Positions 8,178 to 16,809 are shown, numbered from the stretch's first letter. The stretch: DNA of 64,000 nucleotides from JAXLYE01 sp046351595 (GCA_046351595.1 JAXLYE010000005.1:744001-808000); one strand, 5' to 3'. Translations and numbers: made by a program. The notes: generated from the letters alone by a model not told the origin.

Positions 8178-10733
8178 TCAAATCTCGATGACGGTCATCG
8201 AGCGGGTCGCGCCCAGCGAGTTTGCGACCATGCCGCAGTACACGATCCCGGTCGTGCCGGCCGAGGGATCGCGCATCCACTGCACCCGCACGGTGTGGTA
8301 CCCGACGCTCAGGCCGCCGACCAGGGCGTTCATGGCGACGTCTCGGCGCAGCCAGCCGCCGCTCCACTCATTGTGCGTCAGCGCATAGCTGGTCCCGTCC
8401 ACGGTGATCTGGAAGGTGGCGCGGGTGTTGGAAGTGTCCATGCCGACCGCGGGCAAATTGACGATGACCAGGATCGTCCCGGTGGTGATGTAGCCGCTGA
8501 TCATCATGTCGGGCATGTTGACGAAGGTGGTGCTGGCCGTCGAGATCGCGGTGCTGCGGTTGATGGTGGCGCGGAAGTTCCCGGTCCGGACCGGGCCGTT
8601 GACGACGAGATCGTTGCCGATGGTGACGTTGTTGCTGCTGTCCCAGCTCAGGCCCGAGGGCAGGTAGTTGTCCCACGAGTACGTGCCGGTGATCGTGCCG
8701 TTGCGGCTGTTCTGCAGGCGCTCGGTGACGGTGGTGCCGCTGCCCTCGTCCATCGCCCAGGCGGCGTAGAGCTGGGTCTCGTTGAGGGGGCGCTGGTAGT
8801 TGTAGTGGTGCAGGACCTCGGCCGCGGAAAGGGCGCGCCCCCACAGCCGCACCTGCGCCAGCTTGGCCTTCAGGTTGTCGTCGGTGGTCCACGGGCTCTT
8901 GCCGATGCAGCAGGTCGAGCGGCCGATGCTCGCCGGCACTCCGACGCTGCCGGTGATCGTGGTGGTCAGCGCCTGGCCGTTCTTGTACAGCCGGCAGGTG
9001 CTGCCTTCGATGGTGCCGCACAGGTGCATCCACGTGCCGGTGCTGAGGGCGTTGGTGGCGTCGACGGTGAACACGACGTTCGCGCCGCTCCAGACCTGCA
9101 GGCGCAGCGCCGTCGTGTCGCCGCTGTTGCAGAACACGATGTTGTCGGCGCTTGAGCCGTTCGAGAAGTCGATGATGCGGGCGAAGGTCTGCCCGCCGTC
9201 GGTGAGGCTGGCGGTGTAGTAGATCCAGGCCTCGATCGAGAAGCCGTTCGAGAAGTCGTCCGACCACGCCGGCGTGGTGATGTAGCCGCCGTTGAGCACG
9301 ACCGCAGACGTGATGTTGTTGGTGGTGGTCCCGACCGGACCGAGCCGGCCGGTGCTGTTGGTGCTGAGCACCCCGGTGACGCCGAGCGTGCCGGTGACGC
9401 TGGCGTTGCCGGAGGCGGACAAGGAGGAGAGCGAGGTGGCGCCGGTGACGCCGAGCGTGCCGGTGATGCTGGCGTTGCCGGAGGCGGACAAGGAGGAGAG
9501 CGAGGTGGCGCCGGTGACGCCGAGCGTGCCGGTGATGCTGGCGTTGCCGGAGGCGGACAAGGAGGAGAGCGAGGTGGCGCCGGTGACGCCGAGCGTGCCG
9601 GTGACGCTGGCGTTGCCGGAAGCGGACAAGGAAGAGAGCGAGGTGGCGCCGGTGACACCGAGCGTACCGCCGACGCTGGTATTGCCGGAGGCGGACAGCG
9701 AAGAGAGCGAGGTGGCGCCGGTGACACCGAGCGTACCGCCGACGCTGGTATTGCCGGAGGCGGACAGCGAAGAGAGCGAGGTGGCGCCGGAGACGCCGAG
9801 CGTGCCGCCGATGCTGGTGTTGCCGGAGGCGGACAGCGAAGAGAGGTTGGTGGCGCCGGAGACGCCGAGGGTGCCGGTGACCGAGGTATTGGAAGCGGAG
9901 AGCGCGGCGAGCGTAGTCGCACCGGAGACGCCGAGCGTGCCGGTGACCGAGGTATTGGAAGCGGAGAGCGCCGCGAGCGTAGTGGCGCCGGAGACGCCGA
10001 GGGTGCCGGTGACCGAGGTATTGGAAGCGGAGAGCGCGGCGAGCGTAGTGGCGCCGGAGACGCCGAGCGTGCCGGTGACCGAGGTATTGGAAGCGGAGAG
10101 CGCGGCGAGCGTAGTCGCACCGGAGACGCCGAGCGTGCCGGTGACCGAGGTATTGGAAGCGGAGAGCGCGGCGAGCGTAGTCGCACCGGAGACGCCGAGC
10201 GTGCCGGTGACCGAGGTATTGGAAGCGGAGAGCGCCGCGAGCGTAGTGGCGCCGGTGACGCCGAGGGTGCCGCCGACCGTGGCCTTGCCCGTCGTGGCCA
10301 GGCTCGCGAGCGAGGCGGCGCCGGTGACGTTCAGGGTGCCGTCGACGTTGACCTTGAAGCCGGCCGGATCGATGGTGCCGAGGCCGATGTTGCCGGTGTC
10401 CTTGTCGACGAACAGGCGGGCGTTGGCGGCGCCGTCGCCGGTGCCCAGCGCGAAGCCCTTGCCCTTGGTCACGCCGCCGGTGGTGGTGCCCGGCAGCAGG
10501 CTGACCACGAACTGCGGCGCGGTCGCGGCGAAGCTGTCGTAAAGGTGGATGGTCGGCCGCTCGCCGGTGCTCACCGCCTGGACGCACAGCGGCGTGCTCG
10601 CCGTCTTGGTGACGCCGTCGTCCTTGTGGTTGAGCGCCCCGTCGATCAGGTCGCTGTAGTTGAGCTCAGTCGGGATGGCGTTCTTGACGAAGTAGGCCTT
10701 GAGATCGGTCCGGCTCTTCCGGGTGATGTCCAT
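8178..10733 (-). CDS. Tail-fibre-like repeat protein with LamG domain
   Basis: This 851-residue protein has an N-terminal segment (RKSRTDLKAYFVKNAIPTE), then a phage-tail-fibre-like passage (NIGLGTIDPAGFKVNVDGTL). Thirteen tandem repeats follow at about residues 150-445: six of 22 residues (ATTLAALSASNTSVTGTLGV type) and seven of 23 residues (ATSLSSLSASGNTSVGGTLG type). A LamG/concanavalin-like domain occupies about residues 485-660 (FSIEAWIYYT, QVRLWGRALSAAEVLHHY), and a beta-rich C-terminal domain of ~130 residues closes it. The repeats suggest a fibrous beta-solenoid stalk ending in a sugar-binding head. No signal peptide is seen and no other phage genes are nearby. The ATG at 10733 has only a weak ribosome binding site. 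Confidence 0.82.
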   Translation of the reverse strand: MDITRKSRTDLKAYFVKNAIPTELNYSDLIDGALNHKDDGVTKTASTPLCVQAVSTGERPTIHLYDSFAATAPQFVVSLLPGTTTGGVTKGKGFALGTGDGAANARLFVDKDTGNIGLGTIDPAGFKVNVDGTLNVTGAASLASLATTGKATVGGTLGVTGATTLAALSASNTSVTGTLGVSGATTLAALSASNTSVTGTLGVSGATTLAALSASNTSVTGTLGVSGATTLAALSASNTSVTGTLGVSGATTLAALSASNTSVTGTLGVSGATTLAALSASNTSVTGTLGVSGATNLSSLSASGNTSIGGTLGVSGATSLSSLSASGNTSVGGTLGVTGATSLSSLSASGNTSVGGTLGVTGATSLSSLSASGNASVTGTLGVTGATSLSSLSASGNASITGTLGVTGATSLSSLSASGNASITGTLGVTGATSLSSLSASGNASVTGTLGVTGVLSTNSTGRLGPVGTTTNNITSAVVLNGGYITTPAWSDDFSNGFSIEAWIYYTASLTDGGQTFARIIDFSNGSSADNIVFCNSGDTTALRLQVWSGANVVFTVDATNALSTGTWMHLCGTIEGSTCRLYKNGQALTTTITGSVGVPASIGRSTCCIGKSPWTTDDNLKAKLAQVRLWGRALSAAEVLHHYNYQRPLNETQLYAAWAMDEGSGTTVTERLQNSRNGTITGTYSWDNYLPSGLSWDSSNNVTIGNDLVVNGPVRTGNFRATINRSTAISTASTTFVNMPDMMISGYITTGTILVIVNLPAVGMDTSNTRATFQITVDGTSYALTHNEWSGGWLRRDVAMNALVGGLSVGYHTVRVQWMRDPSAGTTGIVYCGMVANSLGATRSMTVIEI
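9400..10278 (-). repeat. In-frame tandem repeats: seven 69-bp then six 66-bp units
   Basis: These repeats encode the stalk of the fibre protein. On the plus strand seven 69-bp units (recurring ggcgttgccgga / gtattgccgga at 9402, 9471 and so on) are followed by six 66-bp units (gaggtattggaagcgg at 9883, 9949, 10015, 10081, 10147, 10213). The two types differ by one codon. Neighbouring units of one type are almost identical at the DNA level, which points to recent expansion or gene conversion. Confidence 0.95.
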
Positions 10734-10984
10734 CGTTTGCGCCTGCCTCTATCCGTGCCGCGGCCTGGTTGTGTCTGTGGGAACTACGCAGCGCGGACTG
10801 CGCCGGGACCCCGCACCGCACTGTGCGCACTCCGCGAGGGCACACGGCGCCGCCCGCCGCGCGCCGTCCGTCGTGCGGAATCAGCGTCTTATGGGGGAGG
10901 CACGCCGGACCATCAGATAAATTCGAAGGCAGCTTGGTGTTTTGTCGACCGCTGCGCGTGCGACGATGCTCGCGTGCAGCGCTC

Positions 10985-11014
10985 GTAATACGCCCTGCGT
11001 ATGAGCGCGAGCCC
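10985..11014. promoter_or_regulatory. Palindromic element, copy 1
   Basis: This 30-base block is 26/30 identical to 11849-11878. Its core is the inverted repeat ATACGC-CCT-GCGTAT at 10988-11002. It is about 250 bases upstream of the fibre-protein start, on the upstream side of a minus-strand gene like its partner. It could be an operator for a shared regulator or a small dispersed repeat. Confidence 0.45.
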
Positions 11015-11047
11015 AATCCCCAATCCCCAATTCCCAATTCCCAATTC
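11012..11047 (-). repeat. CCCAATT/CCCCAAT array (G-quadruplex-like on the minus strand)
   Basis: Five C tracts of three or four bases are separated by AAT or AATT. On the minus strand this gives five G tracts with 3-4 base loops, which fits the G-quadruplex pattern. It lies between genes, next to palindromic element copy 1. Confidence 0.8.
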
Positions 11048-11118
11048 CATGATCGCGCGGGCCGCAGGTCTTGAGGGACCGCGGCCGCGGCGGTATCAGG
11101 TCAAGCCAGCCGGCCCAG

Positions 11119-11787
11119 TCAGCCGGGAAACCACTTCAGCTGCGGCGGCAGCGGGCCCGTGGTTTCCTCAGCTGTGTAGACGGTATTGAGCGGATCGTCT
11201 ACGTACTCTTTGATCTCTACCTTGTAGAAGTTCCAGCCTCTTGCGTACGTAACGAGATAATCAGTCGTCGACTTGGAGTTATAGGAGACGCACTGCCTGC
11301 GGCCCAGGATGCTGCCGTCCTGGAACGCATAGTGGAACGCTCCCAGGACGTCGCCAGGCATCGACTCGCCGGGCCATACGGCGCGGCTGCGCAGGCTGAG
11401 GCCGACGTCACCAGCCGCCGGGTCCGTGGCGACCAGGCGCACCGACGCCACCTCGAGCCCCTCGCTGACCATCGGGCTGAGCGGGCAGCTCTCGGACTTG
11501 GGGTTCCTCCCCGGCGGCACAAAGCTCGGGCGCCACAGGTACGGACTGAGGGCGTCGCCGGACGGGAGCCGGATGCGGAAGTCGCCGCTCTCGCTCAGCA
11601 CCCCGGTCGCCAGCACCGGCACGGGGTCCGCCTTGTACATCGGCACCGCGACCAGCCGGTAGCCGGCGCCGCCGCGCCAGCCCTCGATGTGACCCTCAAC
11701 GAGCAAGCTGTCCGCCGGCGGGCCGCAGCCTACCGCGCCCACCGCGCCCAGTGACAGCGCTGCGACGAGGCGAGATCCTGCTTTCAT
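11119..11787 (-). CDS. Small lipoprotein of unknown function
   Basis: This 222-residue protein has a lipoprotein signal (LVAALSLGAVGAVGC, then GPPAD) and no family I recognise. The mature part includes EGHIEGWRGGAGYRLVAVPM and a beta-rich core with few cysteines, and ends with LPPQLKWFPG. The ATG at 11787 is preceded by AGGTG, and the palindromic element copy 2 lies 60-90 bases upstream. It follows the propeller lipoprotein gene at 11961-13901 on the same strand with a 170-base gap. An outer-membrane or periplasmic location is inferred from the lipobox. Confidence 0.7.
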   Translation of the reverse strand: MKAGSRLVAALSLGAVGAVGCGPPADSLLVEGHIEGWRGGAGYRLVAVPMYKADPVPVLATGVLSESGDFRIRLPSGDALSPYLWRPSFVPPGRNPKSESCPLSPMVSEGLEVASVRLVATDPAAGDVGLSLRSRAVWPGESMPGDVLGAFHYAFQDGSILGRRQCVSYNSKSTTDYLVTYARGWNFYKVEIKEYVDDPLNTVYTAEETTGPLPPQLKWFPG

Positions 11788-11848
11788 GACGCACCTGCCT
11801 ATCAAGTGATGAAGCGATTGAGCAGTAAGCAGCTTTCGCTCATCAAGC

Positions 11849-11878
11849 GTAATACGCTGCGCGTATAAGCGCGAGCCC
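11849..11878. promoter_or_regulatory. Palindromic element, copy 2
   Basis: This is the partner of 10985-11014, with core ATACGC-TGC-GCGTAT at 11852-11866 and the flank AGCGCGAGCCC conserved. The arms are unchanged while the 3-base spacer differs, as expected of a protein-binding palindrome. It lies 62-91 bases upstream of the small lipoprotein start. Confidence 0.45.
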
Positions 11879-11960
11879 GACCCGCGATCGCGCAGCGGCG
11901 GGCGGCCCGACGCGGCGGCGGCTCGGGCCCGCCGCAGCGCCGACTCGCCGCAGCGCTCCC

Positions 11961-13901
11961 TCAGGGCGCGAGCCGCAGCACCGCCCCGCTGGCGCCGACC
12001 GCGAGGGTGTGGCCGCCGATGCGCGCGAGGCCGGTCAGGTTGTGGCGGGTGTCCGTGAACACGGCGCGCCAGCTCGTGCCGTCGAAGCGGTGCACGATGC
12101 CGCCGTACGCGCTCAGCCACACGTCGCCCGCGCCGCTGCCGGCCAGGGCCTCGACGTCCTGGGTCACCGGCGAGCTCACCTCGGACCAGTCGGTGCCGTC
12201 GAAGTGCAGCAGCAGCCCGTCGCTGCCGCCGGCCCACACGTCGCGCGGCCCGCTGCCCCACACCGCCTTGAGCAGCTTGTTGAACCGCTTGGGCCACGCC
12301 GTCCACTTGCTGCCGTCGAAGCGCGCGAGCACGCCCGTGGTGCCGCTGCCGCCGACCGCCCAGCCGTCGCTGGCGGTCACCCACAGCCCGAACACCGAGT
12401 CGGTCATTGCCACCGGCGAGGTCACGGTCGCCCAGACCTTGCCGTCGTAGCGCAGCATCACGCCGCGTGATCCGGCGGCGAACACCTGCGCCGGACCGCT
12501 GCCGTGGACGGCGAGCAGCTCCTCGGTCGTGAGCTTGGGCAGCAGGCTCCAGCTGCCGCCGTCCCAGTGCGCCATCGCGCCCTGGCTGCCGACGGCCCAG
12601 ACGTCCTTGCTGCCGCTGCCCCACAGCGCCTGGAAGACGGCGCGGCCCGGCGCATCAAAAGCGGTCATGCGCGCGCCGTCCCAGCGCACAAGGTGCGGCG
12701 GCGTCGAGGGCGTCACCGTGCTCCTGCCCATGCCCGCGGCCCACAGCTCGCTCGGCGACAGCGCGAACACCGCGGTCAGGTTCTCTTGCGTGCCGCTTGT
12801 GCGCGGCGTCCACGACAGGCCGTTCCAGCTCGCCAGCGTGCCGTCCGGGCCCGAGGCCCACAGCTCGGTCGCGGACGTCCCGTCGAGGGCGTACAGGTAC
12901 AGCCCGTCCGTGCTGCCAGGCTTGAAGGTCTTGCCGTCGAAGCGGTAGGTCGCCGGGCCCGAGATCGACGAGCCGGTCACGAAGTAGTCCGCGGGCCCGA
13001 GCGCGACCAGCCCGTGGAAGGTGTCGTACAGGCCGGTCTTGATCTCGGTCCAGCGCGTGCCGTCGAAGCGCGCGGCCGTGCCCGATTCTCCGACGGCGAG
13101 GCAGTCGTTGGCTGCGGCGCAGCGGACGTGCGTGAGGTCGCGGAACAGGGCCAGCGTCTCGGCCTTCCAGCTGCTGCCGTCCCAGCGCAGGATCGTGCCG
13201 CCCGCGCCGACGGCGACCGCGTGCTTGTCGCTGGTGCCGTGGACGCTGTTGAGGTCCTTGGTGGCGGGGCTCGTGACCTTCTGCCAGGTGGTGCCGTCGA
13301 AGCGCCGGATGGCGCCGCCCGTGCCGACGGCCCAGACGTCCCGGGGGCTGGCGGCGCCCGAGCCCCAGACCCCGCGCAGGCCGAGGTAGCCGCCGGTGTC
13401 CAGCGCGCTCTGCGTCCAGGCCGTGCCGTCGTAGTGCATGATGAGGTTCTGCCCCACGGCCCACACGTCGCCGGGGCCGCTGCCCCACACCTGGTAGAAG
13501 AACGGCTGCTGCTCGCTCAGCGCGGTGCGCACGACGCGGACGCGGCCGCCGCTCTCGATGCGCACGAAGGACGGCCCGAAGCCCACGGCCCAGCCGTCGC
13601 CGCTCTTGTCGCGCCACAGCGACATCAGGTGGTTGCCCTGCGGCAGCGGGTTGAGCCAGCACGGCGCCGCACACTCGGGCGGCGCGCCCAGGTCCGAGCG
13701 CCCGCCGAGGTCCGCGCCGGCGAGGTCGCTCTGCGCGACGCCGAGGTCCGCGGGATCCGGCTCCATCTTCACGACCTCCGAGCCGCCGCGGCTGCAGCCC
13801 GCCGACCCGGCGGCCAGCGCAGCGAAGAAAGCGAGCCCCGGACCGAGGCGGACCGGGAGGGCGAGGGAGCGAAGGACGGGGCCGATGGCGAGCGGTGACA
13901 T
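11961..13901 (-). CDS. Lipoprotein made of ~13 VWGSG-DVWAVG repeats (predicted beta-propeller)
   Basis: This 646-residue lipoprotein starts at the ATG at 13901, whose signal peptide ends in a lipobox (LAAGSAGC). An Asp/Leu/Gly-rich linker follows (LGVAQSDLAGADLGGRSDLG). The rest consists of about 13 repeats of 40-50 residues with the theme LxxVWGSGPxDVWAVGxxGxxxRxDGxxW, for example FYQVWGSGPGDVWAVG, LKAVWGSGPRDVWAGG and FQALWGSGSKDVWAVG. Such repeats are common in myxobacterial surface proteins and are expected to fold as one or two beta-propellers. No catalytic motif is seen. A role in surface binding is inferred. Confidence 0.82.
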   Translation of the reverse strand: MSPLAIGPVLRSLALPVRLGPGLAFFAALAAGSAGCSRGGSEVVKMEPDPADLGVAQSDLAGADLGGRSDLGAPPECAAPCWLNPLPQGNHLMSLWRDKSGDGWAVGFGPSFVRIESGGRVRVVRTALSEQQPFFYQVWGSGPGDVWAVGQNLIMHYDGTAWTQSALDTGGYLGLRGVWGSGAASPRDVWAVGTGGAIRRFDGTTWQKVTSPATKDLNSVHGTSDKHAVAVGAGGTILRWDGSSWKAETLALFRDLTHVRCAAANDCLAVGESGTAARFDGTRWTEIKTGLYDTFHGLVALGPADYFVTGSSISGPATYRFDGKTFKPGSTDGLYLYALDGTSATELWASGPDGTLASWNGLSWTPRTSGTQENLTAVFALSPSELWAAGMGRSTVTPSTPPHLVRWDGARMTAFDAPGRAVFQALWGSGSKDVWAVGSQGAMAHWDGGSWSLLPKLTTEELLAVHGSGPAQVFAAGSRGVMLRYDGKVWATVTSPVAMTDSVFGLWVTASDGWAVGGSGTTGVLARFDGSKWTAWPKRFNKLLKAVWGSGPRDVWAGGSDGLLLHFDGTDWSEVSSPVTQDVEALAGSGAGDVWLSAYGGIVHRFDGTSWRAVFTDTRHNLTGLARIGGHTLAVGASGAVLRLAP

Positions 13902-14040
13902 GGCGCGGCACCGTAGCAGAGTTTGTCGCTCCGTGGGCTGCCGCGGCCCGCGCGACCTGCAAACGCCTGCTCGCTCGCCCGCGCTGGTATGGACCTTGCT
14001 CTCTCGGTCGCGCTCCATCCTTTCACCCCGAGGTGTCGCC

Positions 14041-14367
14041 ATGGCGTTCAAGGTCCACACGGTAGCCAGGTACAACTACAGCTTCGATGCGCGCGCCGGA
14101 CGCGCGGGCACCCTGCAGCTGTGGGGAGAGCAGCAGAACAAGATCGCGCAGATCTCCTTCGTCGACGACAACACCGCGGTGCCGCCGCCGCGGCTGTGGC
14201 CCAACCTGGCCGGCGCCGACGCCTGCTTCAAGAGCAGCGCGCTGGCGCCGATCATCGACATGCTGCGCAACGAGTCGCCGGTCAGCATCACGGTCAACGA
14301 CCAGCCGCCCGGCTTCTTCTTCCTCCAGACCGGCATCGAGCCGGCCGGCGAGGGCGAGAACCGCTGA
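14041..14367 (+). CDS. Small conserved-looking protein of unknown function
   Basis: This 108-residue protein has no signal peptide and no recognised motif. It looks like a compact mixed alpha/beta protein (MAFKVHTVARYNYSF, GTLQLWGEQQNKIAQISFVD, SPVSITVNDQPPGFFFL). The ATG at 14041 is preceded by GAGGTG. It is the only plus-strand gene between about 1.2 and 24 kb and is divergent from the propeller lipoprotein gene (139-base gap). Its codon pattern matches the neighbours, so I consider it real. Confidence 0.65.
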   Translation: MAFKVHTVARYNYSFDARAGRAGTLQLWGEQQNKIAQISFVDDNTAVPPPRLWPNLAGADACFKSSALAPIIDMLRNESPVSITVNDQPPGFFFLQTGIEPAGEGENR

Positions 14368-14440
14368 GGTGTCCGCGGCGCGCCCGGGCTGTCTGGTAAC
14401 GCCTGTCGCGGGAACGTAACACGCCGGCGCGCCCCCGCCG

Positions 14441-14547
14441 TTCCGTTTCCCTCCCAACGCCCTCCAGATTCCCTCCAAGTTCCCTTCCGGATTCCCTTTG
14501 GATTCCCTCCGGACTCCTTCCCGATTCCTTCCCGATTCCTTCCCGAA
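14441..14547 (-). repeat. Imperfect GGGAATC/GGGAAGGAATC array
   Basis: The gap between 14367 and 14658 contains about ten degenerate copies of a 7-11 base unit, read on the plus strand as ATTCCCTCC or GATTCCTTCCC. On the minus strand it is a long series of G tracts. No coding frame fits this gap. Confidence 0.85.
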
Positions 14548-14657
14548 TGCGACACAGGAAGACGGGCGGGTCCTGTCACCTGCGGCAGCCCGTCGCTGGC
14601 ACGCCGAGCTCCCAGCCTCCTGTGCCACCCACTTCTTCAGTCGATCGGGCTGGATAC

Positions 14658-16001
14658 CTAGAACCAGGCCACCACGCCCAGGGTCAGGGTGTCCTGCGTC
14701 GTCGCATCCGGCAGGTACTTGCCGTCGAGATCGCGCGGCGGATCGCTCGAGAAGTACATCGGCGCGGTGGCGTAGTCGTGGCGGTACTCCAGCCGCAGCG
14801 ACAGATTGCCGTGCGGGCGCACGTCGGCGGTGAGCGTCTGCGAGGCGACGAGGTCGGCGGGCCAGAAGATCGGCGCGGCGCGGCCTCCGGCGCTCTCGGC
14901 GACGTGCTCGTGGAAGGCGTCGGCGCGGACCCCGAAGTGCAGCACGCGGTGCGGCATGAAGCACAGGTACGCCGCGCCGGCCGCCCAGTACGACGTCCCG
15001 AATGCGTTGGGCTCGAAGCCGGCGTCGCCGTGCAGCGACAGCGCGATCCACGACCTGGGCTGAAACGTCGCATAGGCGTCGAACAGGTGGCGCCACGGCT
15101 GGCCCTCGGGCGCGAAGGTGCTGCGCTCGATGCCGGTGAAGTAGACGAAGTGCAGGGTCAGGCGCTCGGGCACGACGTAGGCGAGCTCGCCGGCCAGCGA
15201 CCACGGGGTGTTGTTGTCGACGACGCTGTTCCAGCCGTTGACGGCGTGCAGCGTCGCGGTCAGGCGCCCGGTCAGCGGGTAGCTTATGCGAAACCCGGTG
15301 TGATAAAATGGCAGCCCGAAGAACAGGTTCGAGCGCGAGAAGTTCCACTGGTCCTTGATCGCCATGCCCTCGATGCCGATCGGCGACAGGTAGATCCCGC
15401 CCTCGAACAACAGGCCGCGGCCGAGCGGCGCGCGGTAGCCGATGAGCGCCTGCTGCAGGAACTTCCAGACCTGCGTGCCCGTCGCGCCGGCGCCGGCGGT
15501 CGCGGGCGAGGCGGGCTCGGACAGGTAGTAGGTTTCGGGCGTGTGGCCGTACTGCAGGGCGATGCGCACCGAGACCGGACCGACGCTGCCCGCGGTGTCC
15601 AAGACGACGTTCGAGATCGTGACGGAGTTGTGGCGGGTGTCGAAGCCGCGGAAGTTGGTGACGGCGTTTGCCGGCTGGTTGAAGTTCCACTGGTAGAACA
15701 GCTCGGCGTAGCCGCCGAGGATCACGCTGGCGCGCGGGCTCGACAGGACGAAGCCGCCGGACGGCTGCCCCTTGCTGCTGGGGTCGGGGTGGGCGGACGG
15801 CTCACCGCCCGCGGCCGGCGCGGCGACCGGGCCCGGCGGCGAATCTGCGGACGCGGGCGCGGACACGGACGGTGGCGTCGTCGCCGTCTGGGCCCGGACC
15901 GGCAGCCCGCACAGCAACACGGCGGCGGCGGCGGCGCGGGCGGCGCGTCGGGCGCCGTGGTCGGCGGTCGGCCGTCTCGTCATCCTCAGGGCGCGGTTCA
16001 C
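14658..16001 (-). CDS. Outer-membrane beta-barrel protein (BBP2/porin-like)
   Basis: This 447-residue protein starts at a GTG (15999-16001) preceded by GGAGGAG. The signal peptide is followed by a Pro/Ala/Ser linker to about residue 85. The rest alternates amphipathic strands rich in aromatic residues and ends with F (LTLGVVAWF), the usual C-terminal signature of barrels. Typical segments are VILGGYAELFYQWNFN, SLRLEYRHDYATAPMYF and HTGFRISYPLTG. It resembles the outer-membrane beta-barrel family annotated as BBP2 in myxobacteria. A TTCAC-N5-GTGAA palindrome lies 25-39 bases before the start, suggesting control by the TetR regulator encoded directly upstream. The substrate is unknown. Confidence 0.78.
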   Translation of the reverse strand: MNRALRMTRRPTADHGARRAARAAAAAVLLCGLPVRAQTATTPPSVSAPASADSPPGPVAAPAAGGEPSAHPDPSSKGQPSGGFVLSSPRASVILGGYAELFYQWNFNQPANAVTNFRGFDTRHNSVTISNVVLDTAGSVGPVSVRIALQYGHTPETYYLSEPASPATAGAGATGTQVWKFLQQALIGYRAPLGRGLLFEGGIYLSPIGIEGMAIKDQWNFSRSNLFFGLPFYHTGFRISYPLTGRLTATLHAVNGWNSVVDNNTPWSLAGELAYVVPERLTLHFVYFTGIERSTFAPEGQPWRHLFDAYATFQPRSWIALSLHGDAGFEPNAFGTSYWAAGAAYLCFMPHRVLHFGVRADAFHEHVAESAGGRAAPIFWPADLVASQTLTADVRPHGNLSLRLEYRHDYATAPMYFSSDPPRDLDGKYLPDATTQDTLTLGVVAWF

Positions 16002-16025
16002 GGGAGGCTCCTCCGCGTCAGTATG

Positions 16026-16040
16026 TTCACTGCCAGTGAA
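16026..16040. promoter_or_regulatory. Candidate TetR operator 1 (TTCAC-N5-GTGAA)
   Basis: The sequence is TTCACTGCCAGTGAA, with 7-base arms around one central base. It sits in the 49-base gap between the TetR gene stop and the beta-barrel gene start. It shares its half-sites and 5-base spacing with 16795-16809. Confidence 0.65.
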
Positions 16041-16050
16041 GGAATCACGC

Positions 16051-16752
16051 TCAGCCCGAGCCCCGCAGGACGATCAGGTTGGCGCCGGCCGGCGTCAGGC
16101 GCAGCACGCCGGTCAAAAGGTGCACCAGCACCCGCTGCGCCTCATCCACGCCGAGGTGCTGGTGGCTGCGCAGCGCCTCCCAGGTGCTGAAGCTGGCGGC
16201 GCCGCCCAGGGCCGCCGCGATCTCGGGCTGGACGCTCTCGTGGCACGAGCCGATCTCGGGCGCGAAGACCGACTCGACCTGCGCGCGCTTGAGGGCCCGG
16301 AACGCGCCCAGGGCGCGGCGCATCGGCGGCGAGGCGTACTCGCGGCTGATGCCGGCGCGGCGGGTGGCCGTGATGCGCTCGTAGAGCAGCGCGCGCTGCT
16401 CGACCAGCCGCAGGAGCCGGGTCGGCAGCGGCAGCGTCGCCGGGATCTCGACGAGAAGCTCGCGCAGGGCCGCCTGCTGGCGCTGCACGACGGCCAGGTG
16501 CAGCGCCTCGGCGTCGCGGAAGTGGTGGAAGACCATGCGCCGCGACAGGCCGGCGCGCTCGCTGATCGCCTGCACGGACGGCTCGTGGTGGCCTTCGGAC
16601 AGCAGCGCCAGCAGCGCGTCGAGCACGAGCTCCCGCGAGCGCGCGCCGCGCTGCAGCCGGCCGTCGGTGGCGGGCAGCGCCGCCTGGGCCGCCGCGGGCG
16701 CGGCCGGCGCTGCAGCCGGGGAGCGGCGGGGAGACTTGGACCGTGGCTTCAT
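16051..16752 (-). CDS. TetR-family transcriptional regulator
   Basis: This 233-residue repressor-type protein has an Ala/Pro-rich N-terminal extension of ~33 residues. The TetR helix-turn-helix covers about residues 36-85 (RSRELVLDALLALLSEG, VQAISERAGLSRRMVFHHF), followed by an alpha-helical ligand/dimer domain with no recognisable subfamily. Two identical-format palindromes (TTCAC-N5-GTGAA) lie 43-57 bases upstream of its own start and 25-39 bases upstream of the next gene, a beta-barrel protein. This supports autoregulation and control of the barrel. The inducing ligand cannot be read from the sequence. Confidence 0.85.
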   Translation of the reverse strand: MKPRSKSPRRSPAAAPAAPAAAQAALPATDGRLQRGARSRELVLDALLALLSEGHHEPSVQAISERAGLSRRMVFHHFRDAEALHLAVVQRQQAALRELLVEIPATLPLPTRLLRLVEQRALLYERITATRRAGISREYASPPMRRALGAFRALKRAQVESVFAPEIGSCHESVQPEIAAALGGAASFSTWEALRSHQHLGVDEAQRVLVHLLTGVLRLTPAGANLIVLRGSG

Positions 16753-16794
16753 GCGCAGCCGTTATAGCCTGGACCGCGGGCCCGCCGAGATTAT

Positions 16795-16809
16795 TTCACC
16801 ATATGTGAA
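16795..16809. promoter_or_regulatory. Candidate TetR operator 2 (TTCAC-N5-GTGAA)
   Basis: The sequence is TTCACCATATGTGAA, extended by one matching base on each side (TTTCAC...GTGAAA, 16794-16810). It lies 43-57 bases upstream of the TetR start, where an autoregulatory operator is expected. Confidence 0.68.

Larger units (their letters stand above)
10734..11118. other. Gene-free interval upstream of the fibre-protein gene
   Basis: No supported coding frame was found in these 385 bases. The interval contains a palindromic element (10985-11014) that recurs upstream of the next gene, and a C-rich CCCAATT array (11012-11047). It should carry the fibre-gene promoter, but no clear -35/-10 or -24/-12 pair was identified. 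Confidence 0.5.

Noticed and set aside
9400..10278. Regularly spaced repeats suggesting a CRISPR array
   Set aside because: The units are contiguous 66/69-bp in-frame coding repeats without unique spacers, and no cas genes are present.
8178..10733. Prophage tail module
   Set aside because: Only the fibre-like protein is present; no tail, capsid, integrase or lysis genes flank it, and its neighbours are envelope genes.
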